Source: an uncultured Lachnospiraceae bacterium (GTDB lineage: Bacteria; Bacillota; Clostridia; Lachnospirales; Lachnospiraceae). From it: a stretch of 37,782 nt of DNA. Below, piece by piece: positions 26,352-34,821 of this stretch. A model generated the notes under the pieces. The model saw only the letters and a program-made list of their open reading frames with translations. It did no database searches and was not told where the DNA came from. Both the position numbers and the translations under genes were made by a program. The stretch is taken from positions 1 through 37,782 of the forward strand of contig CAMNXA010000028.1 of the NCBI GenBank assembly GCA_946566685.1, read 5' to 3'. Position 1 is the first letter of the stretch. Each line of letters opens with the position of its first letter.

Positions 26352-27188
26352 ATGAGAGAAGATAATAGAAAGATTGGAAAGGTTATTTTATGGATTGTGC
26401 TGATCGCAGTGGCGGTGATTCAGTTATTTCCGTTAATCTGGCTTGTGGATTTTTCACTTGGCAGCAGCAATGAGATGTTTACGAACGGGCTGCTGATTAT
26501 CCCGGAGAAAATACGCTGGGATAATTATGTGAAAGCCTTCGTGGACGGAAACTTTCTGCACTATTTGAGAAACAGTGTTCTGATCAATACGCTTGCGGTT
26601 GTGCTTGTCGTTATCATATCCATCATGGCAGCTTTCGCCTGTCAGCGCATGAAATGGAAAATGAGCGCTCTGGTGAGTACACTGCTTGTCATGGGAATGA
26701 TGATTCCGATTCACGCAACGTTACTTCCGAATTACAAGATATATAACATGCTGCATTTAACAGATACGCTTTGGGCGCTCCTGATTCCGTACGTGGCGTT
26801 TTCCATGCCGCAGGGAATGTTTTTGATGACAGGATTTATCCAGTCACTGCCGAAAGAACTGGAGGAGGCGGCAGTGATGGACGGATGCGGCATATACAGG
26901 ATTGTATTTCAGATCGTCACGCCGCTTTTGAAGCCTTCTATTGCAACAGTGGCGATCATGACCTTTTTAAACAACTGGAATGAGTTTATGATGGCGAGTA
27001 CTTACCTGAGTACGCCCACATGGAAGACACTTCCCTTCTCCGTATTGGAATTTACCGGTGAGTATTCCTCCAACTATGCGGTTCAGTTTGCGGTTATGGC
27101 ATTGACGGCGGCGCCGGCTGTCATTGTTTATATCATTTTAAATAAGCATATTACGAAGGGTGTTGCAATGGGAGCCGTAAAGGGATAA
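26352..27188 (+). CDS. Sugar ABC transporter permease, MalG/UgpE type
   Basis: The 278-residue protein has six hydrophobic segments, starting with VILWIVLIAVAVIQLFPLIW. The EAA loop is EEAAVMDGCGIYRIVFQIVTP, and the LNNWNEFMMAS stretch is typical of the MalG side. GGAGGTG precedes the ATG. It is the second half of the importer channel. The sensor kinase follows 45 bases later on the same strand with no terminator between, so uptake and sensing are probably cotranscribed. Confidence 0.95.
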   Translation: MREDNRKIGKVILWIVLIAVAVIQLFPLIWLVDFSLGSSNEMFTNGLLIIPEKIRWDNYVKAFVDGNFLHYLRNSVLINTLAVVLVVIISIMAAFACQRMKWKMSALVSTLLVMGMMIPIHATLLPNYKIYNMLHLTDTLWALLIPYVAFSMPQGMFLMTGFIQSLPKELEEAAVMDGCGIYRIVFQIVTPLLKPSIATVAIMTFLNNWNEFMMASTYLSTPTWKTLPFSVLEFTGEYSSNYAVQFAVMALTAAPAVIVYIILNKHITKGVAMGAVKG

Positions 27189-27233
27189 AATAAAGCGGAT
27201 TTCAATATACAGTACAAAGGGTGTGAGGATGTT

Positions 27234-29081
27234 ATGGGACGGATCAGGGATTTTGTTATGAAGCTGAGTATTCGGCAGAAACTGGTTTTCTACAGTTATG
27301 CTGTCATCACGCCCATCTTGCTGCTGATCAGCATTCTTCTCCTTGCCCACAATTATCGGTCAGCGGTGAAAAGCGAGGAAGACCGTTGTATCCAGAATGT
27401 ACAGAATATATCGGACAGTATTAGTGTGGTGCAAAAAAACATTATGGAGATGGGCACCTATATCAGTATCAATGATGAGATCAAAAAGATATTGACATCG
27501 GATGATCCGGAGGAACTGAATCGGGATGCAAGACTTTGGAAAAACCATGCACCTTTGCAGATCATACAGGACATGGTGGCCATAGACGGACAGATTAAAA
27601 GTGTTGCCATATATCCGGAGAACGGAATCAACCCTTATTTAAACTGTATTGATCGTTCGTCCTCTTATCTGGGAGATATCGGACAGGTAAGGGAACAGGC
27701 GATTTATGCGCTTGCGGTTCAGGAAAAGGGCAAGTTCCTCTGGCAGAGGGTCGGCCGTTATCAGAACGATACCTATCAGGTGAACCAGAACGACAAAATA
27801 GTGATGTACCGTGAGATTTATGATATGGCGCGGAAGAACAGGCTGGGGTATCTGGTGATCGGTTCTACGGCAGAGATTTTTGATGAAATATGTGAGAATT
27901 CTTTGAGCAGCAGACAGGAATCCGTAGTGGTGATGAGTGAATACGGCGCGGAACTGGTGCGGTGCGGAGACATTGAGGGTGAACTGCTATCCGCCATGGT
28001 TACAGGGAAAGAAACACAGAAGGCAGACAGGGGAAGGGTACAAAAGAGTACATGGGGAGTTTATAATATTTATCAGTGCCAGGATGAAGAGACGGGGACG
28101 ATTGTCTATGAAATCGCACGGCGGGTGGGATGGAAGGATATGAGTGATACGGTTATCTTTGCGCCGCTGGCATTGTTAATTGGATTTTTGTTCGGTTTGT
28201 ATCCTGTTTTGCTGGTGGTTTCTGACCTTGTTTCCAAGCCGCTATATACACTGCGGGTTGCCATGGAAAACTTTATGAGGGGGGATTTTAGCCAGAAGGT
28301 AGAAGTGATGACGCAGGATGAGGTGGGGGAAGCTTCAGCCTGCTTTAACAGAATGGTAGATGATATCAGGGAATTGATTGATAAGAACTATGTTCTGGCG
28401 ATCAGAGAGCGGGAGAGCGAATTGGATACGCTTCAGGCCCAGATCAATCCGCATTTTCTTTATAATACACTGGATTCCCTGTACTGGAAAGCCACAGAAT
28501 CAGACAATGATGAGATCGCGGAGGATATTCTCTCACTCTCACAACTGTTTCGCCTTGTACTTAACAGGGGAGATGGGATTGTGACGGTACAGACGGAAGC
28601 AGATCTGCTGGAACGGTATCTGCACATTCAGAAAATGAGATTTGGTAAGCGTTTGTCTTATGAGATATCATTGGAACGGGATATTCTGGAAGAGGAGATT
28701 CCAAAGTTAATCTTGCAGCCGTTTGTGGAAAATGCGATCGTACATGGCTTTGAAAGTGTGGGCGGCAGTTACACGCTGGCTGTAACGGGGATAAGAGAAG
28801 AAAGCAATATGGTCTTTCGGATTACCGATACCGGTGTTGGCATGAGTGAGGAACAGTTGGAAGCTATTTGGGATAAGGAGGATAATCGCAAATATGCGAG
28901 CCAGCGGATCGGCAGATATGCGATCAGAAATGTGAGAGAACGTCTGGAACTTATCTATCATGAGAATTATGAACTGCATATCGAGAGCAGGGTGGGCTGT
29001 GGTACTACAGTGACCATTATTGTACCCTGCGGATTAAAGGAGATCAGACAGAATGAGTATCAAGCTACTGATTGCGGATGA
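27234..29081 (+). CDS. YesM-like sensor histidine kinase (His_kinase/HATPase type)
   Basis: The 615-residue kinase has TM1 at about 23-43, a large external sensor of about 260 residues, TM2 at about 307-330, a HAMP domain to about 383, and the LytS/YesM kinase core with phosphoacceptor His407 in QAQINPHFLYNTLDSLYW. The ATPase domain shows LQPFVENAIVHG and DTGVGM. It senses an extracellular cue, probably linked to the imported sugar, and passes phosphate to the AraC-type regulator encoded next, whose gene overlaps its end by 29 bases. Confidence 0.94.
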   Translation: MGRIRDFVMKLSIRQKLVFYSYAVITPILLLISILLLAHNYRSAVKSEEDRCIQNVQNISDSISVVQKNIMEMGTYISINDEIKKILTSDDPEELNRDARLWKNHAPLQIIQDMVAIDGQIKSVAIYPENGINPYLNCIDRSSSYLGDIGQVREQAIYALAVQEKGKFLWQRVGRYQNDTYQVNQNDKIVMYREIYDMARKNRLGYLVIGSTAEIFDEICENSLSSRQESVVVMSEYGAELVRCGDIEGELLSAMVTGKETQKADRGRVQKSTWGVYNIYQCQDEETGTIVYEIARRVGWKDMSDTVIFAPLALLIGFLFGLYPVLLVVSDLVSKPLYTLRVAMENFMRGDFSQKVEVMTQDEVGEASACFNRMVDDIRELIDKNYVLAIRERESELDTLQAQINPHFLYNTLDSLYWKATESDNDEIAEDILSLSQLFRLVLNRGDGIVTVQTEADLLERYLHIQKMRFGKRLSYEISLERDILEEEIPKLILQPFVENAIVHGFESVGGSYTLAVTGIREESNMVFRITDTGVGMSEEQLEAIWDKEDNRKYASQRIGRYAIRNVRERLELIYHENYELHIESRVGCGTTVTIIVPCGLKEIRQNEYQATDCG

Positions 29082-29787
29082 CGAAGATACGATCCGCAAC
29101 GGCATTGCCAAATACATACAACTGCATACAGATCGTTTTGACAAGATATATCTTGCCGCCAATGGACGCGAAGCGCTGGATATTATACTTCGGGATAAGC
29201 CGGATATTATGTTTCTGGATGTACAGATGCCTCTGATGACCGGAATTGAGGTCATGCAGGAAGCCAGGCGTGCGGATGCGCTTCCTTTTACGATGATACT
29301 AAGCGCATATGAGGAATTCAGATATTGCCAGCAGGCATTGCGGCTTGGGGCAAAGGAGTATCTGCTTAAGCCGGTGAGATCCTCTGACATATTGCAGATG
29401 GCAAATCATGCGGCGGATGAATTGTTTGGAGCGGTGGAGCAGGTCAGGATCCAACCGACAGAAGAGAAAAACTATCTGGTGAGACTGGCAAAGGAATATG
29501 TGGAAGAGCATTATTATGAAAATCTGATGCTGGCAGATGTGGCACAGAGGGTAGGCATATCGGCAGGGTATCTCTCCACACTTTTTCAGAAACAGTTATC
29601 CAAAGGATTCGTAGATTATCTGAACGAAATCCGGATAGAACATGCATGCGCTTATTTACTTCAAAATCATCTGAAAACATATGAAGTTGCCTATAAGGTG
29701 GGCTTTAAAGATGAAAAATATTTTTCCAAGGTGTTTAAGAGAATCAAGGGGCAGACACCCTCGGAATATAGAAAACAAAATCAATAA
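29053..29787 (+). CDS. YesN-like response regulator with AraC DNA-binding domain
   Basis: The 244-residue regulator pairs a receiver (residues 1-120, acidic pocket Asp9-Asp10, phosphoacceptor Asp56 in IMFLDVQMP, lysine in YLLKPVR) with a C-terminal AraC double helix-turn-helix (about 145-244: NLMLADVAQRVGISAGYLSTLF, then YEVAYKVGFKDEKYFSKVFKR). At 244 residues it lacks the long middle segment of B. subtilis YesN. It likely activates the transporter and glycosidase genes. The start lies inside the kinase gene, AGGAG upstream. Confidence 0.94.
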   Translation: MSIKLLIADDEDTIRNGIAKYIQLHTDRFDKIYLAANGREALDIILRDKPDIMFLDVQMPLMTGIEVMQEARRADALPFTMILSAYEEFRYCQQALRLGAKEYLLKPVRSSDILQMANHAADELFGAVEQVRIQPTEEKNYLVRLAKEYVEEHYYENLMLADVAQRVGISAGYLSTLFQKQLSKGFVDYLNEIRIEHACAYLLQNHLKTYEVAYKVGFKDEKYFSKVFKRIKGQTPSEYRKQNQ

Positions 29788-29802
29788 AAGGAGGAAAAGA
29801 GC

Positions 29803-31149
29803 ATGGAAAAGAGGAAGGTAACTTATGTCAGTACCTGTTATAAGGGAAAGGAAAGGTACTGCCGGGAAGAGGAAGTGGAACTTGTGCCAGATGGCGGGGA
29901 GGAGAATGAGTTACTCAATCTCTATCCCTCTGTAACGTATCAGACGTTCGAGGGATTCGGCGGAGCGCTTACTGAGTCGGCGGGATACATATACGGACAA
30001 ATGGGAAAAGAGCAAAAGGAAGAACTTCTTCAGGAATATTTTGGCATGGAGAAAATGGCTTATCGTATGGTACGGATTCCGATTGACAGCTGTGATTTCT
30101 CTCTGAATCATTATGAGGCAGTGGAAGAGGCCGAGGATAAATCTTTTGCAGGATTTCAATTGGAGCGTGTGGAGAAAAACATCTGGCCCCTGCTCAATGA
30201 TGCCCAGACGATATATGGCGGCAGACTGGAGATCATGCTTACCCCCTGGAGTCCGCCGGCATATATGAAGACAAACAAAGACAGGGATCATGGTGGTGAA
30301 CTGAAACCGGAATACAGAAAAGTGTGGGCTGATTATATTTGCAGGTACATCATGGAATACAGAAAGCGCGGTTATCTGATCAAACGTATCAGTCTGCAAA
30401 ATGAGCCAAAGGCGGTTCAGACATGGGATTCCTGCGTGTATTCAGCCAGACAGGAAAAGGAATTTCTGCGTGACTATATGTGGCCGGCATTGCAGGAGAA
30501 TGGGCTGTCTGACGTGGAGATCTTTATCTGGGATCATAATAAAGAGAGAGTGTATGAGAGAGCCTGCGAGATCATAGATGAAACAACGGATCATATGGTA
30601 GCCGGCATTGCATTCCACTGGTACAGCGGGGATCATTTTGATGCGCTCAGTATGATTCGTGACAGGTTTCCGGATAAGAAACTGATCCTGTCGGAGGCCT
30701 GCATAGAATACTGTAAGTTTTCCGCAGATGATTTTCTGAAAAATGCCCAGAAATATGCACATGATATGATTGGCAATATGAATCATGGCATGAACGGTTT
30801 TTATGACTGGAATATTTTGCTGGATGAAAAGGGCGGCCCGAATCATGTGGGAAATTATTGCGATGCGCCGTTTTTGTTTGATACAGAGAAAAAGGAATTG
30901 ATGAGGAGAAATACAGCGGATTACTTATGGCATTTTACGCACTTCATCAAACCCGGGGCGGTACGGATCGGAAAGAGTAATTATTCAGACGAATTGGAGA
31001 CAACAGCGTTTATAAATCCGGATGGCAGAATTGTGGCGGTGCTTCTTAACAGGACTGACCATGAGATAAAGGTGAATGTCCGTCTGGGTGAACAGATGGC
31101 GCAGATTGTGGTCGGAGAGAATACGATTGGAACCGTGGTGATCGCGTAG
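29803..31149 (+). CDS. Glycoside hydrolase family 30 enzyme, intracellular
   Basis: The 448-residue enzyme matches GH30: YQTFEGFGGALTESAGYIY near the start, then MLTPWSPPAYMKTN. The acid/base is Glu201 in SLQNEPKAVQTWDSC and the nucleophile Glu298 in LILSEACIE. A C-terminal beta domain ends the protein. It has no signal peptide, so it acts on imported sugar in the cytoplasm. GH30 enzymes cut beta-linked glucosides, beta-1,6-glucans, xylosides or fucosides, and the exact one cannot be told here. AAAGGAGG lies before the ATG, 15 bases after the regulator stop. It is clearly part of the uptake operon. Confidence 0.95.
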   Translation: MEKRKVTYVSTCYKGKERYCREEEVELVPDGGEENELLNLYPSVTYQTFEGFGGALTESAGYIYGQMGKEQKEELLQEYFGMEKMAYRMVRIPIDSCDFSLNHYEAVEEAEDKSFAGFQLERVEKNIWPLLNDAQTIYGGRLEIMLTPWSPPAYMKTNKDRDHGGELKPEYRKVWADYICRYIMEYRKRGYLIKRISLQNEPKAVQTWDSCVYSARQEKEFLRDYMWPALQENGLSDVEIFIWDHNKERVYERACEIIDETTDHMVAGIAFHWYSGDHFDALSMIRDRFPDKKLILSEACIEYCKFSADDFLKNAQKYAHDMIGNMNHGMNGFYDWNILLDEKGGPNHVGNYCDAPFLFDTEKKELMRRNTADYLWHFTHFIKPGAVRIGKSNYSDELETTAFINPDGRIVAVLLNRTDHEIKVNVRLGEQMAQIVVGENTIGTVVIA

Positions 31150-31160
31150 GGAAGGAAACG

Positions 31161-31688
31161 GTGCAAAAGGTGAATGATAAAGGCTTTTCTCTGGTAGAAT
31201 TGATTATCGTTATTGCAATTATGGCAATCTTAGTTGTGGTATTAGCGCCTCAGTATTTTAGATATATAGAAAAATCCAGAAATGCAACCGACCTGCAAAA
31301 TGCCAGGGCCATAGTGACGGCAATAGAGACATATGCAACTGACCCCAACAGCGGTTATCCGCCGCCGGATTATTGGCAGGCAGTGACTGCCTTTGCGAGG
31401 GATGACAGAGAGGATCGCCCTGATGGCATGCATGGGGGTTCCTACGGGGGAGCCTTAAATGGAGATACAAGAGTCGATGATTACGCATGGTATGCGATGG
31501 AGGCAGCAGGATTGATCAAACCTTCAGGCCGACCGGTGGGTATCCGGGCACAGAGCACCCGTAATTGGAAGACATGGACTGTAGAGTATAAATCTGACGG
31601 AAGGGGCGGCATTATTTTCAGGTTTGGTGAGAACGCAGGAGAGCCGGTGGCCGGAGATAAATTCAGGGAGGCAATGGAGGGAAAGTAG
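31161..31688 (+). CDS. Lone type IV prepilin-like protein
   Basis: The 175-residue protein has a class III signal: a short basic leader, then cleavage at G|F in NDKGFSLVELIIVIAIMAIL, with Glu5 of the mature protein present and a 20-residue hydrophobic helix. The body continues as an alpha helix (SRNATDLQNARAIVTAIETY) followed by a Gly/Asp-rich globular region. It would need the PilD peptidase and a pilus or type II secretion machine, none of which is in the window. The start is GTG at 31161 with GGAAGGAAA upstream. It lies 11 bases after GH30, apparently in the same transcript. Function unknown. Confidence 0.88.
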   Translation: MQKVNDKGFSLVELIIVIAIMAILVVVLAPQYFRYIEKSRNATDLQNARAIVTAIETYATDPNSGYPPPDYWQAVTAFARDDREDRPDGMHGGSYGGALNGDTRVDDYAWYAMEAAGLIKPSGRPVGIRAQSTRNWKTWTVEYKSDGRGGIIFRFGENAGEPVAGDKFREAMEGK

Positions 31689-31701
31689 AAGAGTAAACAT
31701 G

Positions 31702-31755
31702 TTGACATGCAGGATAAAAGTCGTTACGATTTATTAGACAGGAATCGAAGCTTCG
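31702..31755 (+). promoter_or_regulatory. Strong promoter and palindrome before the TSUP gene
   Basis: TTGACA at 31702-31707 and TACGAT at 31725-31730 are separated by 17 bases. Just past the expected start point is the palindrome CGAAGCTTCG (31746-31755), with AAT/ATT-like flanks, that could bind a regulator. Confidence 0.7.
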
Positions 31756-31779
31756 GAATATATATGAGGAGTGGATGGA

Positions 31780-32565
31780 ATGAATTGGTTGTGGATGATT
31801 GTAGTGACTTTTTTTGCCGGCATGGGCGCTGGTTTGGGGACAGGATTTGCCGGGATGAGTGCGGCGGCGGTCATCAGTCCCATGCTGATTACGTTTCTGG
31901 GCATGGATGCTTATATGGCGGTGGGAATCGCCCTCTCGTCTGACGTTCTTGCCAGTGCGGTTTCGGCCTATACTTATGGGAAGAACAAGAATCTGGACAT
32001 CCGAAATGGCCTGATCATGATGGGAAGTGTGCTTGCCTTTACGGTGGTGGGCAGTTATGTGGCGAGCCTGATCCCGCCGGCAACCATGGGCGGGTTTTCC
32101 GTGTTCATGACCTTTTTGCTGGGGATTAAGTTTATCGTAAAGCCAGTGATGACCACCAAGGAAGCGATGGGGGCGGTTTCTCCGAAGAAGCGGGCGGTGC
32201 AGTCCCTGATCGCGGGAGTGATGATTGGGTTTATCTGCGGATTTATCGGCGCTGGCGGCGGGATGATGATGCTTCTGATTTTAACGTTAGTTCTACATTA
32301 TGAATTAAAGACCGCGGTGGGCACCAGCGTGTTTATTATGGCGTTTACTGCTTTTACGGGGGCGGTATCGCACTTTGCCATTGGCGGGGCTCCCAACTGG
32401 CCGGTGTGGGTGCTTTGTGTGGTGTTTACCTTTATCTGGGCGAGGATCGCAGCGGTATTTGCCAATAAGGCGGAGCCTAAGACACTGAACCGGGCAACGG
32501 GTATTGTGCTGGTGGTGCTTGGCGTTGTGGTGATGGGATTTACGTTTCTGACGCGGGCGGCGTAG
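31780..32565 (+). CDS. TSUP family (TauE/SafE) membrane permease
   Basis: The 261-residue protein has about eight hydrophobic segments and two related halves, each with a Gly-rich loop: FFAGMGAGLGTGFAGMSAA near the start and GFICGFIGAGGGMMMLL in the middle, the TSUP hallmark. Relatives export sulfite, sulfoacetate or other sulfur compounds. The substrate is not determined here. AGGAG at 31767-31771 fits the ATG at 31780. It has its own promoter and terminator and no sulfur-metabolism neighbour. Confidence 0.92.
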   Translation: MNWLWMIVVTFFAGMGAGLGTGFAGMSAAAVISPMLITFLGMDAYMAVGIALSSDVLASAVSAYTYGKNKNLDIRNGLIMMGSVLAFTVVGSYVASLIPPATMGGFSVFMTFLLGIKFIVKPVMTTKEAMGAVSPKKRAVQSLIAGVMIGFICGFIGAGGGMMMLLILTLVLHYELKTAVGTSVFIMAFTAFTGAVSHFAIGGAPNWPVWVLCVVFTFIWARIAAVFANKAEPKTLNRATGIVLVVLGVVVMGFTFLTRAA

Positions 32566-32620
32566 TTTTGAATTGTTATGCAAAGCAAATTTATTTTTAT
32601 ATAATAAGAAGGGTTGACGG

Positions 32621-32656
32621 AACCGGGCATCCATTATTATGGGAATGTCCGGTTTT
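32621..32656 (+). terminator. Terminator after the TSUP gene
   Basis: AACCGGGCAT (32621-32630) pairs with ATGTCCGGTT (32645-32654, one G-T pair), with an inner CCAT/ATGG, then TTTT and a second T-run at 32661. Confidence 0.75.
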
Positions 32657-32695
32657 ATGGTTTTCATATTTTAAATTTTATTATGTTTAATATAA

Positions 32696-32724
32696 TTGAC
32701 AAAAATAGAAGTTTTGTTTAATAT
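32696..32724 (+). promoter_or_regulatory. Promoter before the HipB-like gene
   Basis: TTGACA at 32696-32701 and TAATAT at 32719-32724 are separated by 17 bases in a very A/T-rich stretch. The leader to the start codon at 32850 is about 120 bases, and I see no strong structure in it. Confidence 0.6.
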
Positions 32725-32849
32725 ATAATACATAATATAAATAAAAATGGGAAAAATAGTATAGAAAGAATAGTGACAGAAAAATATAAAGTTTATATGT
32801 TTGAAAGTTATGCCATTAATTGTGTAACTATTTTAGGGTAGGAAGTGTT

Positions 32850-33167
32850 ATGAGTAAAAAGGCAGTGGCAGTTATGCCGGATACGCAAAAAGTTTTGGAG
32901 ACTATGGGGCAGCAGATAAAAATGGCACGGTTAAGACGCAACCTTGCCACGGAGCTGGTGGCGGAAAGAGCCGGCATCAGCAGGGCGACTTTGTGGGCCG
33001 TAGAAAAGGGGACGCCAACGGTGGCGATTGGGGCATATGCTGCGGTTCTGCACGCTTTGGGCGGAATGGATAAAGAGTTTGGGCAGATTGCGAGAGATGA
33101 TGAATTTGGGAGAAAATTGCAGGACTTGAATCTCCCGTCCAGACGGAGGGCTAAGAGGAGTAAATAG
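32850..33167 (+). CDS. HipB-like XRE family DNA-binding protein (orphan antitoxin)
   Basis: The 105-residue protein has a lambda-repressor-type helix-turn-helix: GQQIKMARLRRNLATELVAE, RAGISRATLWAVEKG, then VAIGAYAAVLHALGG (about residues 20-80), with a basic tail. This sequence pattern is that of HTH proteins encoded directly before HipA-type kinases in HipAB toxin-antitoxin loci. No hipA follows; the next 100 bases are non-coding and lead to a broken nuclease gene. It may still regulate its own promoter or act on a HipA elsewhere. The ATG at 32850 was chosen over 32820 because of GGTAGGAAG just upstream. Confidence 0.88.
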   Translation: MSKKAVAVMPDTQKVLETMGQQIKMARLRRNLATELVAERAGISRATLWAVEKGTPTVAIGAYAAVLHALGGMDKEFGQIARDDEFGRKLQDLNLPSRRRAKRSK

Positions 33168-33187
33168 AGATGGTGGGAAGCCTGTAA

Positions 33188-33640
33188 AGCAAGAATTATA
33201 AGAAGTATAATGAAAAACAAATTGTTCCCCAAGTTGAGGAACGATTTGAAATGGTAACAAATTAAGTTTTCATGATACCGTGGGGACATATTAAATTGCT
33301 GATAGATAAGTGCCATGATAATCCTGAAAAGCTAGATTTTTACATTGATAAAGTCATTGAAAATAATTGGTCAAGGGCTGTTTTGCTGAATTTTTTGGAT
33401 ACAAATTTATTTGAGCGCCAAGGACAAGCAATTACTATTTTTAAATATACATTACCTAAAGACACTGGCGATTTGGCTCAGGAAATAACAAAGGATCCAT
33501 ATAATTTTGATTTTATTACCATTTGCCGAGGATATAATGAAAAAGAATTGAAAGATGCATTGATGCCTAAAGACTTTAAAGGTACATTACCTACTATAGA
33601 AGAGTTGGAACAAGGCTTGAGTTTGGATATTGTAAATTGA
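33188..33640 (+). pseudogene. Remnant of a DUF1016 (YhcG-type) PDDEXK nuclease gene
   Basis: The open part (33272-33640, 122 codons) starts IPWGHIKLLIDKCHDN and runs through WSRAVLLNFLDTNLFERQG and DLAQEITKDPYNFDFITI, the unmistakable middle of DUF1016 proteins. The same frame upstream reads EKQIVPQVEERFEMVTN, then a TAA at 33263, which continues the homology across a stop. After YNEKELKDALM (ending about 33565) the family normally enters its nuclease domain. Here the sequence jumps to PKDFKGTLPTIEELEQ, which resembles the family's extreme C-terminus. So the N-terminus is lost and the PDDEXK core is deleted in frame. The comparison is from memory of the family. Confidence 0.82.
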
Positions 33641-33748
33641 TAAAGGATATTTTTGAATGCAGTTTTATTATGATATCTTGGTAATAATAGCACGAGACGA
33701 GATTATCAACCGAAATAGAGAGTATGATGCCCGCATTCGATATGGCGT

Positions 33749-34630
33749 TTAAAGACTAAACTGTTTTCTGCACAACTGCAAAAAAAGCTTTAAAACCGGA
33801 TTCCCGGAAGTACTGTTATAGTAAGCACCGAAGGATAATGATTCAGATCCGGCAAAAGGAAGATATGAAAGGTCTGGGTCTCTTGCCAGATTCAGGTCAG
33901 GGAGCACTGCGATACCAAATCCTGCTTTGGCAAGGGTGATACAGGCTTCCGGCGAGTCCTGCATATAAATATCAGACATTGGCTTCTGATCCAGGATGGT
34001 ACGCTGGGTGGGATTGAAGCAGTCCGGTGCAAGCTGTGGATTGAACAAAATGACTTTTTCGTTTTTTAGATCATCTATGGAAAGACTGTCTTTTGACGCC
34101 AGGGGAGAATTCTCAGGCAGGATACACATCGTTTTTATTCTCATGAGTTCTTTATAGGTTCCATAACTTTTTCTTTGAAATTCTTTTTGAAAATCAAGAA
34201 TGACATCCACAGAATCTTCTTTCAGTAATTGATGCAGGTGCTGAAATGGCACAACCTGAAACACCGGGTGCAGGGCCGGATAGTGTACCAGCATTTCCCG
34301 TAAAATACCGGGCAGTAAAGTCAGTTCGTTCTGGCTGTGACATCCAATGGAAAACAGCACAAATTCCCGCCCGGCAGGCTCTTCAAAGCGCTTTTTGGCA
34401 TGGCTGACGATATGGTGGATAGACTTGGCATCATTGAGAAAAACATATCCTTCCGGAGTAAGCTTCACTGTCCTTGTGGTGCGCTGAAACAGTTTCACGT
34501 TCAGTTCTTTTTCCAGCGTATGGATCTGCTGTGTCACAGCGGGCTGTGTTACGTGGAGGCGTTCTGCCGCTGCTGCGAAGTTCAGCGTCTCAGCAACAAC
34601 CAGAAAACAATCTATCTGCATGGTATTCAT
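33749..34630 (-). CDS. LysR family transcriptional regulator
   Basis: The 293-residue regulator has the N-terminal LysR winged helix: MQIDCFLVVAETLNFAAAAE, RLHVTQPAVTQQIHTLEKEL, VKLFQRTTRTVKLTPEG (residues 4-65). The co-inducer domain follows (about 90-293) with the usual two-lobe pattern. AAGGAG lies 8 bases before the ATG on the minus strand. It is divergent from the second MATE gene with 191 bases between, and probably controls it and itself through the palindrome at 34679-34703. Confidence 0.94.
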   Translation of the reverse strand: MNTMQIDCFLVVAETLNFAAAAERLHVTQPAVTQQIHTLEKELNVKLFQRTTRTVKLTPEGYVFLNDAKSIHHIVSHAKKRFEEPAGREFVLFSIGCHSQNELTLLPGILREMLVHYPALHPVFQVVPFQHLHQLLKEDSVDVILDFQKEFQRKSYGTYKELMRIKTMCILPENSPLASKDSLSIDDLKNEKVILFNPQLAPDCFNPTQRTILDQKPMSDIYMQDSPEACITLAKAGFGIAVLPDLNLARDPDLSYLPFAGSESLSFGAYYNSTSGNPVLKLFLQLCRKQFSL

Positions 34631-34678
34631 AACATTTCTCCTTTGGCTGTTTCAAATGTGCTTCTGTAAATGTGGTTA

Positions 34679-34703
34679 TATTAATAAGAAGTTCTTATTA
34701 ATA
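34679..34703. promoter_or_regulatory. Perfect palindrome between LysR and MATE genes
   Basis: TATTAATAAGAA (34679-34690), a central G, then the exact reverse complement (34692-34703). It includes the T-N11-A pattern of LysR sites and lies 49-73 bases from the LysR start, where the regulator would be expected to bind. Confidence 0.75.
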
Positions 34704-34821
34704 ATAACATATTCTTAATTCACAGACAAGAAAGAATTGGTTTAGTATAAAGTTGATTTATATGGCAGATCACTTTAGGTAACTGAAATACAAATACAGG
34801 AAATATTGCAGGAGGTAAGAT

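Noticed and set aside
32931..33260. Minus-strand 109-codon open frame over the HipB-like gene
   Set aside because: It is antisense to a well-supported HTH gene, with no plausible domain or ribosome site.
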